A stretch of DNA of 64,000 bases from Phialophora verrucosa (lineage: Eukaryota; Ascomycota; Eurotiomycetes; Chaetothyriales; Herpotrichiellaceae). The notes under the pieces are model-generated. The model was not told the DNA's origin, made no database searches, and saw nothing but the letters and a program-made list of their open reading frames with translations. The position numbers and the translations under genes are program-made. Every line of letters starts with the position of its first letter. Position 1 is the first letter of the stretch. This document shows positions 1 through 10,259 of this stretch, piece by piece. Location of the stretch: positions 248,001-312,000 of the forward strand of contig MSED01000002.1 in the NCBI GenBank assembly GCA_002099365.1, given 5' to 3'.

Positions 1-1
1 G

Positions 2-115
2 TTCATGCACGAGCTGGAGGCCAGCGGGCTGGTTACGCCCGACCAGTTGGAAATGATTGCGTACCGCAATGCCGAGAAGCTGTTAGGGGTCAAGCATAAG
101 AGACGATGGGCCTGA
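2..115 (+). CDS. Amidohydrolase-family protein, C-terminal end (5' end outside window)
   Basis: The frame opens at the window edge and runs 37 codons to a TGA at 113-115. The residues include AYRNAEKLLGV followed by a short basic tail. An N-A-E-x-L-L-G ending after a helix is the usual C-terminus of metal-dependent amidohydrolase 2 (TIM-barrel) enzymes, which include decarboxylases acting on aromatic or keto acids. None of the metal-binding residues lie in this piece, so substrate and activity cannot be stated. Codon use is GC-rich like the neighbouring genes. The family call rests on the terminal motif alone. Confidence 0.55.
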   Translation, partial: FMHELEASGLVTPDQLEMIAYRNAEKLLGVKHKRRWA

Positions 116-975
116 GGGGAGGAATGAGACTGCCTTTTCCCCAATTGAAATCCTAATATTAGAACACACTCGAGACCATATAGGATAAGGAACGCGACGA
201 ACTCCATCGAGGGCAAGAAAGGGTGGGGGGCCGCTCCTTATGCTGCCCATCTAATGTCCATCGTTATTAGTCGCTCGCCCGAGTTTCCGCCTGCCAGGGA
301 GATGCACGTCGAACAATCATGAAGAGTCTTGATAGGAGCAAGGAGACGGGAAGGGCCCATTCACGGTTCAATCAGGTCAATCAGCGCCTCCGTCCCCGGC
401 GTTGCACGTGGCCACTGAACTCGAGATGTATCTACCCCAAATTCATGCAGTTAGCGATACCGAGTGATATCCTCATGCAACCAAGATGCAGATGTTTGAC
501 GACCCCGGAACAAGATGACGGCCTGAATGTATCAGTTGCGTATGCATGAGCAACAGAGGATGGGCAGAGCATGTCACCTATGAACGGCCGGGGTACGACA
601 CACTGTTAGCCACCCATAGCATTCACAGTAAAGAGGATGTCTTCAACCCGCACTCATAAACACTGCCTGGAATACTGGCGGACTCGAAATGACATACCCT
701 GTACCCCGGAGCTGTGATGGATCGTGAGAGCATTGTATCATGAGAGGTCGATAGATGGCTAAATTCCCAAGTTCCAGTCTCATATCGTACGTGGCCCAGA
801 GAGTCGCGCTCATCTGCTGGCAGACTCAAATATTCGCAATATATTTTGTCGCAATATATTTTGTCCCCTCACGGCTGTTCACTATTATCAGCACAAACAC
901 AAGCACAAGCAAAGCCACCCAACTCCAACGCTGGAAATCAGACATGGCACACAGTTTCATCTATCATCCATCCGA
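116..975. other. Intergenic, no gene seen
   Basis: Short frames exist on both strands, but none has recognisable protein features or a spliced continuation. The one structured element is a perfect 15-bp tandem duplication (gcaatatattttgtc) at 836-850 and 851-865. A CA-rich run (acaaacacaagcacaagc) lies near 892-910. The stretch probably holds the 3' UTRs of the two flanking, convergent genes. Confidence 0.5.
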
Positions 976-1752
976 TCAATGCCTCCGGCCAAGCTTCCTC
1001 ACCGGCCTTCCCCCACCGCCAAATTCGGCTGGGTCCACTGTCCGAAACCCGCTTCTTCCACTAGGTTTCCTGGGCGGCGTCCGCTCGGGGGAATGCTCCT
1101 CGATGACCTCGACGATATCATCCTCCACACTGGGCGGATCGACGTGTTCTTCCACGATGACCGTTTCCTCTTCTCTCACGTACCGTTCTCTGTGCGGGGA
1201 GCTTGCTGCGGATATCACGCGGCTCGCACTCCGGGACGTGCGGGATGCGCTCCGTGAAGAACGTCGGCGGTGCGCGTGTCGGATGACCTTCTCCTCGACC
1301 ACCCGGCCGCCGCCGTTGCGCAGGCGGAACAGCGAAAGGATAACATATAGAATCAGGATGAAGCCCGCGATCGAGCCGACGACGATTCCCACGAGTGCCC
1401 CGGGTTGAGGACCGGAGTTTAGGCCTGCGTAGGTGGTTGGGATGGCGAGGATCTGGATCTGGCGCTTAGAGAGCGGGTGGGAGGAAGATATATCGAGAGA
1501 AGGTGTTCGGGGCGTGAGGAAGACGGGCTCTACCAGGTTGCGACGGGAAGGTGAGGAAAGGAGAGTCTGTTTCGTGAATTGGAGGGCCCCGCGGAGGATC
1601 AGGGCGAAAAGGGACGCAATAGGTGTTTTTGATATCGGTGTGGTATCTTTGGAGCTTGACAGGGCGGTGAATGTCGAGGACACGGAGCGGGAGAAGGACC
1701 GCATGTGCTGGCTAGACGAGCTGACGGTCCGGGGAGCTATTGCCGGTGCCAT
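976..1752 (-). CDS. Putative single-pass membrane protein with Ser/Arg-rich tail
   Basis: A 258-codon frame. The central part has a short lumenal/outer segment (PTTYAGLNSGPQPG) followed by one strong transmembrane helix (about residues 118-142, GALVGIVVGSIAGFILILYV). After this come a basic serine/arginine repeat tract (RRSSRSASRTSRSASR), an acidic Glu/Val stretch and a basic Gly-rich end. The motif just before the helix resembles small uncharacterised fungal membrane proteins, but no function is known. The first ~100 residues are low-complexity. The true start may be the internal Met at 1704, or a short upstream exon may be spliced near residue 100, so the N-terminus is uncertain. It is the downstream gene of a minus-strand run with kinesin and aquaporin, with large spacers and no operon. 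Confidence 0.6.
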   Translation of the reverse strand: MAPAIAPRTVSSSSQHMRSFSRSVSSTFTALSSSKDTTPISKTPIASLFALILRGALQFTKQTLLSSPSRRNLVEPVFLTPRTPSLDISSSHPLSKRQIQILAIPTTYAGLNSGPQPGALVGIVVGSIAGFILILYVILSLFRLRNGGGRVVEEKVIRHAHRRRSSRSASRTSRSASRVISAASSPHRERYVREEETVIVEEHVDPPSVEDDIVEVIEEHSPERTPPRKPSGRSGFRTVDPAEFGGGGRPVRKLGRRH

Positions 1753-2653
1753 GGAGAATCGAGCACGGCGATGTTCTTGATCGTTGTCGACAAGAGCGTA
1801 CTGTTGTTGCTAAACAGATCCGCCCCTTCACTCGCTTCGCTTTCCCTTCTTTTTCTTCCTTTTGCTGCCCAACTGCACGGGTAGCTGTGCTGTCTTCTGA
1901 GAGGTGGATAGGTGCGTGATGCGGGGTTCCAATCGAGGCTCGCCGAGGGGTTCACTGAGTAAGGAGGAACTGACTTCGATTAGAGATAGGAATGAGCGTA
2001 TGGCAACAACGAGCGACGACGAAAGAGAAGGTACCAGACGCAGAACACCCAGTGAAAGGCTCTGACAGAATGAGAGGTATGTAAGAGAGAACTGAGTGAA
2101 CGGAGAGTGTGCTGTGTAGTGACGGTGCTGGTGGTGCGACTCGAGAAAAGTGCAGATCCCAGCCACCAGTGAACGTCATGGGCCGGACCGAGATGCTCCA
2201 CTAAAAAGCTCTAGGTGGCCCCCGACGCCCAATCGGCGGGCAGCTCAGTCGCCTAGGCTTCAAAATGCTGGTGGTTGGAGTTTGGTCATTGACATCTCAT
2301 TTCTCACCCTCAAATTGACAATTTCGTCACCGACCAGAATAAGCCCAGCCTGCTTCATTCAACAGTCTGACGTGCGGCAGGGAGGCGAAGTCCACTGACA
2401 CTCACGACCGTGACACTCTAGAGATGTGCTCCCGAGATACGCTGTCTGCCGTACTCGGTGCTGGCAGCTGTCGATCTACAACCCCCTGCAAGGTCCCGTT
2501 GAGCAACGCCGCTCTTTGTCCCCAGAACCATCTGACCCAACACCGTACTCCATATCTCCATATGCACAAGGCTAATGCACACTCAAGGGAGCAGTCCTGC
2601 GATCTAATCCAGCCGCTGCTCTGTAACCATACAATATCTCGCCAACGCAGTCC
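1753..2653. other. Intergenic: 3' flank of kinesin and upstream region of the membrane-protein gene
   Basis: About 900 bp between two minus-strand genes. The part next to 1753 should hold promoter and 5' UTR of the membrane protein. Short frames on both strands overlap each other and show no domain. No repeat or clear promoter element stands out. Confidence 0.4.
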
Positions 2654-5291
2654 TCAAAAGTCGTCGGGGTCGCCCAAATCCCACTTCCTGGTCGTCAATT
2701 TGCGCTGCTTCTTGACAGGCACGGGCTGCTCTTGAATGTTCAACGCCGACACTCGGCTCGAGCTCGAACTCCTCAATGACAGCTTTCGCGGCGACACATC
2801 GCATACATTGAGACCGTCTTCACTCTTCTTGGCCTTGATCGTCGCGTCACTGTCTCGTGCTGAGGCCCTCAATGAAGCCAGGAACGGGTTGGTTGCAATG
2901 TTGATGTTGGACAACTCTTGGAGAACCAGCCCTTTCGATGGTGACTTGGGTCCAGCACCAGCTCGAGACTTCTTCGTCGGACTCTTATTCTGCATCTCTT
3001 GCTCAATTGCTCTCAGCTTGGCTCGGAGACTCTCATTCTCGTGTTGCAACAGTTCCAGCCGTCCAGTGGCAGTTGCATCTTCGTGGATGGTCAAGTTGGC
3101 CGTCTTCTCCATAAGCTCGAGTTTGCCATCCATGAATTCCTCGCCCTTCATCCTTTCTTGCTCCCATGCCCTTCTCCATCTTTCTTTCTCCTCGTCTAGC
3201 CGCTCCTCCATCTCATTCCAGCATTCTTCGCGGATCTCCTGCTCCATCGCAAGTGCCTTTTCCACCGCTGCCTGCAGTTTCAATTCAGCCTCCGTGCGCT
3301 TGATTTCTTCCTCTGCGAGCTTGACTACCAGCAGATCGCATTCTTCAGCCAGTCTTGCAGCTTCGTGAGTGGCCTGTTCCAATTCTTTAGCAGCGAAGTA
3401 AGGGTTGACCACGTCATGCGGAGTCGTGCGGCCACTGGCCAACACTTTGCCTTGCCCTCCACCAGCTAGGATTGTGCTGGTCACACTCGGCACTCTGGGT
3501 ACCGTCACCTCTCTTGCCATGGCCGAGTATCGCAGAATCTGACTTGTGGCGTTGAAGTCTCCTTGAGGGTCTGCTGTCACGACCATGACACCCTTCTGCG
3601 GTTGACGATACGCAGAACCGTGGCTGGAAGACGGGAAAGAGTTCGAAAACAATAGCTCTGTAAGCTTGCACTGTCGGAACGGGACAATGGGTTTGCTGCC
3701 TTCTTGCTGACAGTCATTCATGACTTGCAGGCACTGACCCAGATACATCAGGCTCTCATTGATTTTTCCGGCTTCCGCCAAAGTCGAGCCCGTAGTTTTG
3801 GCATTTCGAGCGCGCTCAGAGCCAGCAAGATCGCATATCGTCATGGTGCCACCGGTCCATGGAGAGTGATGCGACATCATGTATCCACCGTACTGTGGCC
3901 TGCTCCTCTTCTTGACCTCGACGCAGAAGAAGCCATGGCTTCTGGAGCTCACACTGTTGCTGCCAGTTCCTGCCACTCTTCTTTCTGTCAGGCCAGTTTC
4001 GAGGACCATCATCGCTTCATCGTAGCTCCCACAAACAATTTTGCGAAGACCTGCTACGACTTTCACGTCAGGAGACATCTCGGTGTTTTTGAATAACAGC
4101 GGGCGACGCATCAAGCCCTTCTGTAATGCTGCTCCTTGTCTAGTTGCCATCATAGGCGCGTTCGGTGAAGAAGGGCTCGAGAGGAGGTCAAAAATGCGGT
4201 CGTTGTACACCTCATACATTGAGACGAGAACAACATACTCGGCTTGCTGGTCGATGTCGGTAGCAAACGACGTCACATCCGGCTGTTGTGGGAATGTGGA
4301 CGGTCGGGGTACGGGCAGCCTTCGCGCAGAATGGCCAATAGATTCCTTGAAAACCATGGGTTTAGCAGGTGACTTTTTCAAACCTCTCAAGCGGCTCACG
4401 AAAGGGAGTTTGGATGGAGGTCGCCATGGTCTCTTCTCGAACGCAGGGTCTTGCTCGGTCACACAAGACATCATCCGTACGGCGGGCGGATTACTGCCCG
4501 TGAAGTGATCCGAGACAGTTTCCACCGAAGAAGGACGCGCCGCCATGCTTGAAGGGGAAACGGGGAATGAGCCGGGAAACTCGAGGGTCCTATTGCCTAC
4601 CATGGGAGTTTGGGCTCTTGACATGGGTGTCTGAGCTCGGGACAATCTCGCCCGGTCGCCATCGCCGTACGTCGATTCGAGAAAGGTCGTGGCAGACAAG
4701 ATCTGGGCCTCTGAAGGGTCCGATGCCTGAAGAGAGGACAGAAGAGCTGTATCCGTGGGCAGGTCTGGATGGTGAGGACGCCGAATGTGCTCTCCAATTG
4801 ATCTGAAGAGGACGTCGAGTGTCATCTGTGTTAGTCCTCGTTCAGATTTTGATCCCAGTATCGTATGGCTCTGTCTGCTCGTCAGCCATCGCTTGGCATA
4901 TTTTGGTTGTATATACCTTTCCGCTCCCCGTAACACCCAGCGTTGCGACCAGGCCGTCTCTTCCAGTCTGAAGCACGCTCTTTATTGTGTCTGCTACACC
5001 AGTTTCATCGAATATATCGAGTTGTCTAGCCTCTTCCTGAAAGATCTTCGTGAACCCGAATCTCTCGATCGCTCGCTTTCTCGAATCATTGGGTGGCTGC
5101 AAGGTAATATGCGTGGGGAAAGCGCTGGTTGTGGCATCAACATGCTGTGTTGGTGTTGGCGAGCTCGGCGGTTCGACAATCAGCCATGGTTCTGTCGCTT
5201 GTCTTTGTAAAGCTGGTTGAATCGGAGGCCGCAAGCGAAGGTAGACGTGAAACAGCGAGGTTTGCGGTGCCATCTTGTTCGGGTTATCCAT
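2654..5291 (-). CDS. Kinesin-6-like motor protein (KIF20/KIF23/Klp9 type)
   Basis: Microtubule motor, about 863 residues in two exons. Exon 1 is 5291-4917. A 46-bp intron (4916-4871) splits the P-loop exactly between Lys and Ser, and the join gives GVTGSGKS at residues 119-126. Exon 2 runs 4870-2654. Further motor motifs: a YEVYNDRIFDLL strand (~344-355), switch I SSRSH (~433-437), switch II DLAGSE (~472-477), INESLMYLGQC and the neck-side EVTVPRVPS. About 180 residues of Ser/Pro-rich insert separate the P-loop region from the next core strand, which is the hallmark of kinesin-6 motors of the central spindle. A heptad-rich, Glu-rich coiled coil (~620-780) and a basic tail follow. An alternative in-frame start lies at 5348; 5291 is chosen because family similarity starts just after it. 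The role (anaphase spindle) is inferred from family. Confidence 0.88.
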
Positions 5292-5858
5292 GGTGAAAGG
5301 AGGTAAGATATTCAGACACCCCTTTAGTCTAGAAGAGGTCAACTTCACGGTCGATGCAGTCGGGCAGGGCTATGCAAGTGAATTTGGAGGTGACTCCGAA
5401 TCGTACGGGGATTTCGAGCGGTTTGTTGTTGGCCGCTCAAAAGGGAAACAGTGAGTCGTGATTATTGCTACGGCAGCGAGAGCCGCGCCGCATCTGCTAC
5501 GTTCACGCACATTTCTTTTGAGCGCAATTCCAAGGCAAGGTCAAGTTCTCAGTAACCATCACCAACAGAAAGTCCCCAGCATTTACTAGATGCTAGTGTA
5601 TTGTTATATATATTAGTTTACTATCAAACTGGACCTCTTGAGACAGCAAAGACAGACCAACTCCTACCTCACGCGGCACTCTCACCGCACCACCGCTTCC
5701 TTGCGAGTTTGAGTACAATAAGCTGCTGCATGCGCGGACTTCAGGTTTCCGAGGCTTGAGACTTCGCAGAGCCCAGGAGGCTCGGCTGAACTACCAATTG
5801 GCTAGCCTGAAGATGATCTTTCTGAGCCGGGCGAGCAGTGTTCGGTTCGACAACGCGC
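5292..5858. other. Intergenic: kinesin promoter side and 3' flank of aquaporin
   Basis: This spacer lies between the 5' end of the kinesin gene and the 3' end of the aquaporin gene, both on the minus strand. It holds an AT-rich patch (ttgttatatatattag) near 5600. No coding signal or repeat is visible. Confidence 0.4.
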
Positions 5859-6939
5859 TTAAACCTCAGTCTGAGTATCAGACCCGCTGTGACGTGGGTT
5901 GCGAGGCTCCTCCTTGGGGTCTTCCTGGCCCTGCAGATTGCAACCAGGGGGTAGAACCTTCGATCGAGGGGTGTGCCTGTGCGCGTCAAGTGCCAGAGCT
6001 TCAAGGTCGTCGAAGTCTTGACCAGGGTTGGCGGTCCTCCAGTCAAAGAAGTCCAGAATGTGATAAAATGCGGCCGCAACGAGAGAGCCAATAAGAGGGC
6101 CCACCCAGTAGATCCAGTGGTATCCCGGGAAGGAATGGTTGATCACGGCGGGACCGAATGCTCTTGCTGGGTTCATTCCGGCTCCAGTGAAGTAGACGGC
6201 TAGGAAAAGATTAGCAAGTCAGCACACCATGTGGCAGTACTCACCAGTCAGATGGTCAACGAAGAGTGCCAGGCCGATACCGAGAGGAGCGAGGAAGGTG
6301 GCTTTTTGCTTCACGGCGGCAAGCATGATGACCGTGAAGACCAGTAAAATCGTGGTAAACATCTCAATGAACAAGCCTTGAGGGATTGAGGTACCTCCTC
6401 CCAAGCTCAGATCAACGCGCATGGGTCCCGGAAAGAGCAAGGATGTCATGCCTGCTGCAGCGATGCCCGCGATGATTTGTGCGATCATGATATAGATCGA
6501 ACGAAGGCCGGGAACCGCACTAACCAGGTAAAGTGTCAATGTGACCTGCGAGGCTCGTCAGCATGTGCAATGCCACGTTTGCCCCGATGGATCCTACGGC
6601 TGGATTAAACATTCCACCACTAACACGGTAAAAGAGCCAACAAGTGATGGCTAAGGAGACGCTGAAGCCAAGGCCGATATAGAACACTCTCAATGTTGTC
6701 GGTATAGCCGGTTCGGTGCCTCCAGGGGGAACGATGTTGGCAATCTGACAGATGGCAAAAGCGAAAAGCAGCCACAAGAATGTTCCAACGAACTCCCCCA
6801 GCGTCGCGACCATGTCGGTACGGGCTCGATCCGGCATGGTCTCCTCATAGTGATGAAGGAAGCCCATGACAGCTCCAGTATTGGGGAATCCATAACGGCC
6901 ACCCTTCACCTTCGAGAGAGTGGGTCGTGTGATATGCAT
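5859..6939 (-). CDS. Aquaporin (MIP family water channel)
   Basis: Integral membrane channel of 327 residues in three exons: 6939-6598, 6545-6245 and 6199-5859. The introns are 52 bp (6597-6546) and 45 bp (6244-6200), both GT-AG with CTGAC-like branch sites. The first splice falls directly after the first NPA box and restores NPAVTLTL (NPA at 112-114). The second NPA box (NPAR, 224-227) lies in exon 3 in the context MNPARAFGPAV. The six hydrophobic helices and two half-helices are in normal order. The residue after NPAR is not Asp, which favours a water-type rather than glycerol-type pore; this is inference from family rules. The ~100-residue C-terminal tail is hydrophilic and variable, as in many fungal aquaporins. 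Divergent from the NmrA-like gene across a 1.6-kb spacer. Confidence 0.9.
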
Positions 6940-7246
6940 GGTGTTTGATGGCGTATGCCGAATGCCGTCAAAGATATTTTATAGCTAGAATGTCTTCTAG
7001 AAGGCCTCTGTGCTCCCGAGAAGTGTGTAGTGAGTGTTGGACCTCAATCTGAAGAGCTCACCGAGTTCTCTTATACCAGTCTTCCATCGACCCAGACTTC
7101 CGCATCCAAATGTTTCTAATCATCTTCATTGTCGAGTCCTTCCAACGTTCGTCCTAGGAATCCTCCGGCAACAACCCACACTACCAAGTTCAGACTGCGG
7201 CCCCGTGTTGTGAGAGGAAGCTTGATTGTTGAGCCTCGCAAACTGA

Positions 7247-7253
7247 TGACGTC
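7247..7253. promoter_or_regulatory. CRE/ATF-like site TGACGTC
   Basis: The palindromic core TGACGTC lies in the divergent spacer, about 310 bp upstream of the aquaporin start. bZIP factors of the fungal AtfA/ATF-CREB group bind this core. A stress-regulated promoter would fit, but a single 7-bp match is weak evidence. Confidence 0.25.
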
Positions 7254-8393
7254 GTGGTAGAGGAGCCTAAGGTTGCAGCTGGGTCAGGCCACGCTGTTGG
7301 CTATCAACAAGGATGTGCTCGAATTCCCAGGACAGAGAACGCAGCGCAAAGATGAAGTGGTCTGACTTGTAGCCGGGGTTGTTATGTTTATCCTAAACTG
7401 TTGAATTTGCGTACAGAACTCGCGGAATAAGTGAGCTTATCTAGATGGAAAAAAATATGATCCGGCTCTCAAAACGTCGAGTTCGGCCGCAAGGGCCTCT
7501 GAGACTGGATATGTCCAAGGATGTGACATTTCGATAGTAACGCGAATTTCCATCTTTGCTTTTCACCGTACGACAATCAGATCGAGCAGTGTTATCCTGC
7601 GATCTCGCAACTCTTTGTATGGATTCTCCATTTCACCTCGTGGGATCTCAAGAGTTGGAGATTGATTAGAGTCTTGCTGGTCCGATAATGTCTCAGCTGG
7701 CGGAATGGCCTCTCCCTGGACTGTCGTGGGAGTCGCGCATACTTGCTCCAAGCGGAGGAGACGACTCAACAGGCGCGTGTCAAACCAATACTCTTACTCT
7801 TACTGCGAAAAGAGTACGATTATCCACGGGAAAGCTGCGGTTGAAGCTTTACCTCGGTTGCCTGATGGACACATCTTGAGATCGGATCAACACCACAACC
7901 CTGAGAACATGTCCAGTTGAGATGGCAGAAACTGGGACGACTGACTGGCTACCTGCTGAAGTGGCGACGGACTTTGATTGCGTCAGCCAAGGCCAGACTC
8001 GGACTCGGACTCGGACTCTGGGGAGCCGAAGCCACCAACATGACAAAGAAAGCTGTCAGCGTCTTCAGCTTCTGCCACCCATCGATTCATTAAGCGCGGC
8101 CAGAAAGCGTTTACCTCGAGTTCATGCATCCCTGATCCGAACGGTGGACCAATCGGCTTGCTCGAGGGCTCAGTGACCGAATCGTGACTCACCTCAGCAA
8201 ATAGCAAGAGTGAACGCCGAAGCGCGAAGACATGACTAACCCTATCTCCTCTGACCCTTCTTGCCTCCTTGGCGGTGCCTGGAATGGTAAAGAGCTGCTT
8301 ACCAAACACATTGAAGCACTTGGAGAGGCACCCAAAGGGGATCAATCTTGCAAAGACAGCGATTTCCATTGACGCCTGTTGAAGTTGCTAATC

Positions 8394-8400
8394 TATATAA
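8394..8400 (+). promoter_or_regulatory. TATA-like element upstream of the NmrA-like gene
   Basis: TATATAA lies about 160 bp upstream of the chosen ATG, followed by a CA/C-rich leader. Position and orientation fit a fungal core promoter with a long 5' UTR. This is inferred from motif and spacing only. Confidence 0.3.
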
Positions 8401-8558
8401 CGAGTCACTCCCGCAAAGCAGAACAGAGAACAGTATATCAACCAGACGCAGGACCGAGAAACTTCACTGCAGCAAAGCGGCTTGAGATCTTCGTATTTCC
8501 ACCTTCAACGCAACACTAGCACATCTCCTTCAACGTGGCTCTAAGGAATATCTTCAAA

Positions 8559-9500
8559 ATGTCTCAAAAGATCATCACCGTGTTCGGTGCCACGGGTAAC
8601 CAAGGTGGGAGCACAGCCGCCGCCATCTTCAACAATCCAAGCTTGGCCTCAAAGTACAAGGTCCGCGCGATTACCCGCGACCCTTCGAAGCCAGCGGCAC
8701 AAGCTCTTGCATCAAAGGGGGCAGAGCTTGCACAAGCTGACATCAACGACGTCGAGAGCGTCAGGGCTGCCGTGGCCGGTGCTTACGGTGTTTTCGCGGT
8801 CACCAATTATTGGGAGACCCAGGACAAGCAGGCCGAAATCAAGCAAGGCAAGAATATTGTCGATGCGTGCAAGGCCGAGGGTGTGAAGCACCTCATCTGG
8901 TCAACATTGCCCCACGTCGGCAAGTTGACCAATGGCGAGCTGAGCAAGGTTGAGCACTTCGAGTCGAAGGCCGAGGTGGCCGAGTACGCCGAGCAGGTCA
9001 AAGGCGACATGCTCGTCTCGTACTTTATGCCTGGCTACTTCATGTCGAACTTGACAAAACAGTTCAAACCGGATGACTCTGGGATCCTCACGCTGAGTCT
9101 GCCATGGAATCCGCAGACTACGTGGTTGCCCTTGCTCGACATTCAAAATGACACGGGGTTGTTCACCGTCGGACTGCTCGAGGCCGGCTCGGCCGCGAAT
9201 GGCGTCTACGTCCAAGGTGTTAGCGAGTGGCTTCACCCTCAGGACTTCGTTGACCAACTCGCGAAGATCAAGGGCAAGGATATCAGATTTGCAGAGGTGC
9301 CCGCTAGCGTTGAGTCGGTGGCCAAGATCGGCAACAAGATCGCAGAAGAACTTCAGGAGAACATGCTCCTTATCCGAGACTGGAGCTACTATGGCAAGGG
9401 CGCTGAGAAGAACCAGGCCGAGAGCGACAAGTTCCTCGTTCCGGGCACGAAAAAAGTCACGTGGAGGGAGTTTGCTGAGCGCAACCAGTGGCCATTTTAA
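8559..9500 (+). CDS. NmrA-like family NAD(P)-binding protein
   Basis: A single-exon Rossmann-fold protein of 313 residues. The N-terminal dinucleotide motif is GATGNQGG (about residues 10-17), followed by the Arg-containing strand AITRDPSK that typically contacts NADPH. Atypical SDRs of the NmrA/HSCARG type sense NADPH/NADP balance or act as regulators, and they lack the YxxxK catalytic pair of classical SDRs. The C-terminal part (WLPLLDIQNDTGLF, VSGE-like substrate lobe) matches that layout. The start is the ATG at 8559 (aaaATGt), which puts the Rossmann strand at the N-terminus; an in-frame ATG at 8535 would add eight residues with no family support. Whether it is a regulator or an enzyme cannot be told from sequence. 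Confidence 0.85.
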   Translation: MSQKIITVFGATGNQGGSTAAAIFNNPSLASKYKVRAITRDPSKPAAQALASKGAELAQADINDVESVRAAVAGAYGVFAVTNYWETQDKQAEIKQGKNIVDACKAEGVKHLIWSTLPHVGKLTNGELSKVEHFESKAEVAEYAEQVKGDMLVSYFMPGYFMSNLTKQFKPDDSGILTLSLPWNPQTTWLPLLDIQNDTGLFTVGLLEAGSAANGVYVQGVSEWLHPQDFVDQLAKIKGKDIRFAEVPASVESVAKIGNKIAEELQENMLLIRDWSYYGKGAEKNQAESDKFLVPGTKKVTWREFAERNQWPF

Positions 9501-10259
9501 ACAAGACGCTGTCATACATACGTGGACGGGAGACGCGTAATAAAGCTGGAACCAGCAGACAGAGACACTCTGCACGGCGCGGCGGGGTTGATGGCCTTCG
9601 TCGTTGACCAGAACAGATAGTAATGTAACAGACCATCCTCAATTATGACTTGTTGTTCATTCCTCGTTGTAATTCCACCTTGCAACGCATCTCCTAATTT
9701 CGTCGTCTCGAGGTGACGGGTACAAGACACAGCTTTGCAATTTTACCTCTTCTAGGCCGAGCTCGATACAGGCGTGACGCAACCAAGGATGCCCCAATGC
9801 TCGATTGATCTTCTCATCGTGTACCCTTATGAATCCCATAACCCCGAACTCGACTCGCTGATCCGATGCAGGTTGACCAACAGCTCTCCAACATGCTTGC
9901 CACTGAGGACTTTGCTGGTAGCGACCACGTCCGTAGTCCACACACACACTGATGAATATCGACCTTGATATCCGTAAGTGCGGCAGGAGACAGTGTATAA
10001 CTTGGTGTACGCCATCGCGATTACCCACGGAGGCTGGCATTGGGGTACGATCGACCCGTTAGGGAGTGGCAGTAGTGGTCGATGCGGTCGAACTTGCGAT
10101 TCTGTTGGAATTTGGTGACTAGATGGCGCACCAGGACGATGTGGGGGTAGCGTGTCTCTGTGAAGCTTTAGCTTGGTCTAGTCTTGAGATGGAGGCGCAC
10201 TTGATTCACTGCGTGCTCGAGATGCCTCTGTGTGAGAAGGTAAAATAGTACTGAGAGGG
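9501..10259. other. Intergenic, possibly the degraded flank of the Copia remnant
   Basis: Frames on both strands (for example 9657-10040 minus) show no domain or splice support. The part nearest 10,260 may be a further mutated continuation of the Copia element, but I could not read integrase motifs in it. Confidence 0.35.

Larger units (their letters stand above)
6940..8558. other. Divergent intergenic region between aquaporin and NmrA-like genes
   Basis: A 1.6-kb spacer that must carry both promoters. Visible elements are a TGACGTC palindrome at 7247-7253, a hexamer tandem ACTCGG x3 at 7997-8014 and a TATA-like TATATAA at 8394-8400, about 160 bp before the NmrA start. Small frames (for example 7983-8369 minus) encode the microsatellite as Ser-Glu repeats and look non-coding. 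Confidence 0.45.

Noticed and set aside
7983..8369. 128-codon minus-strand frame
   Set aside because: Its end is the translated ACTCGG microsatellite and the rest has no domain; it lies in a divergent promoter region.
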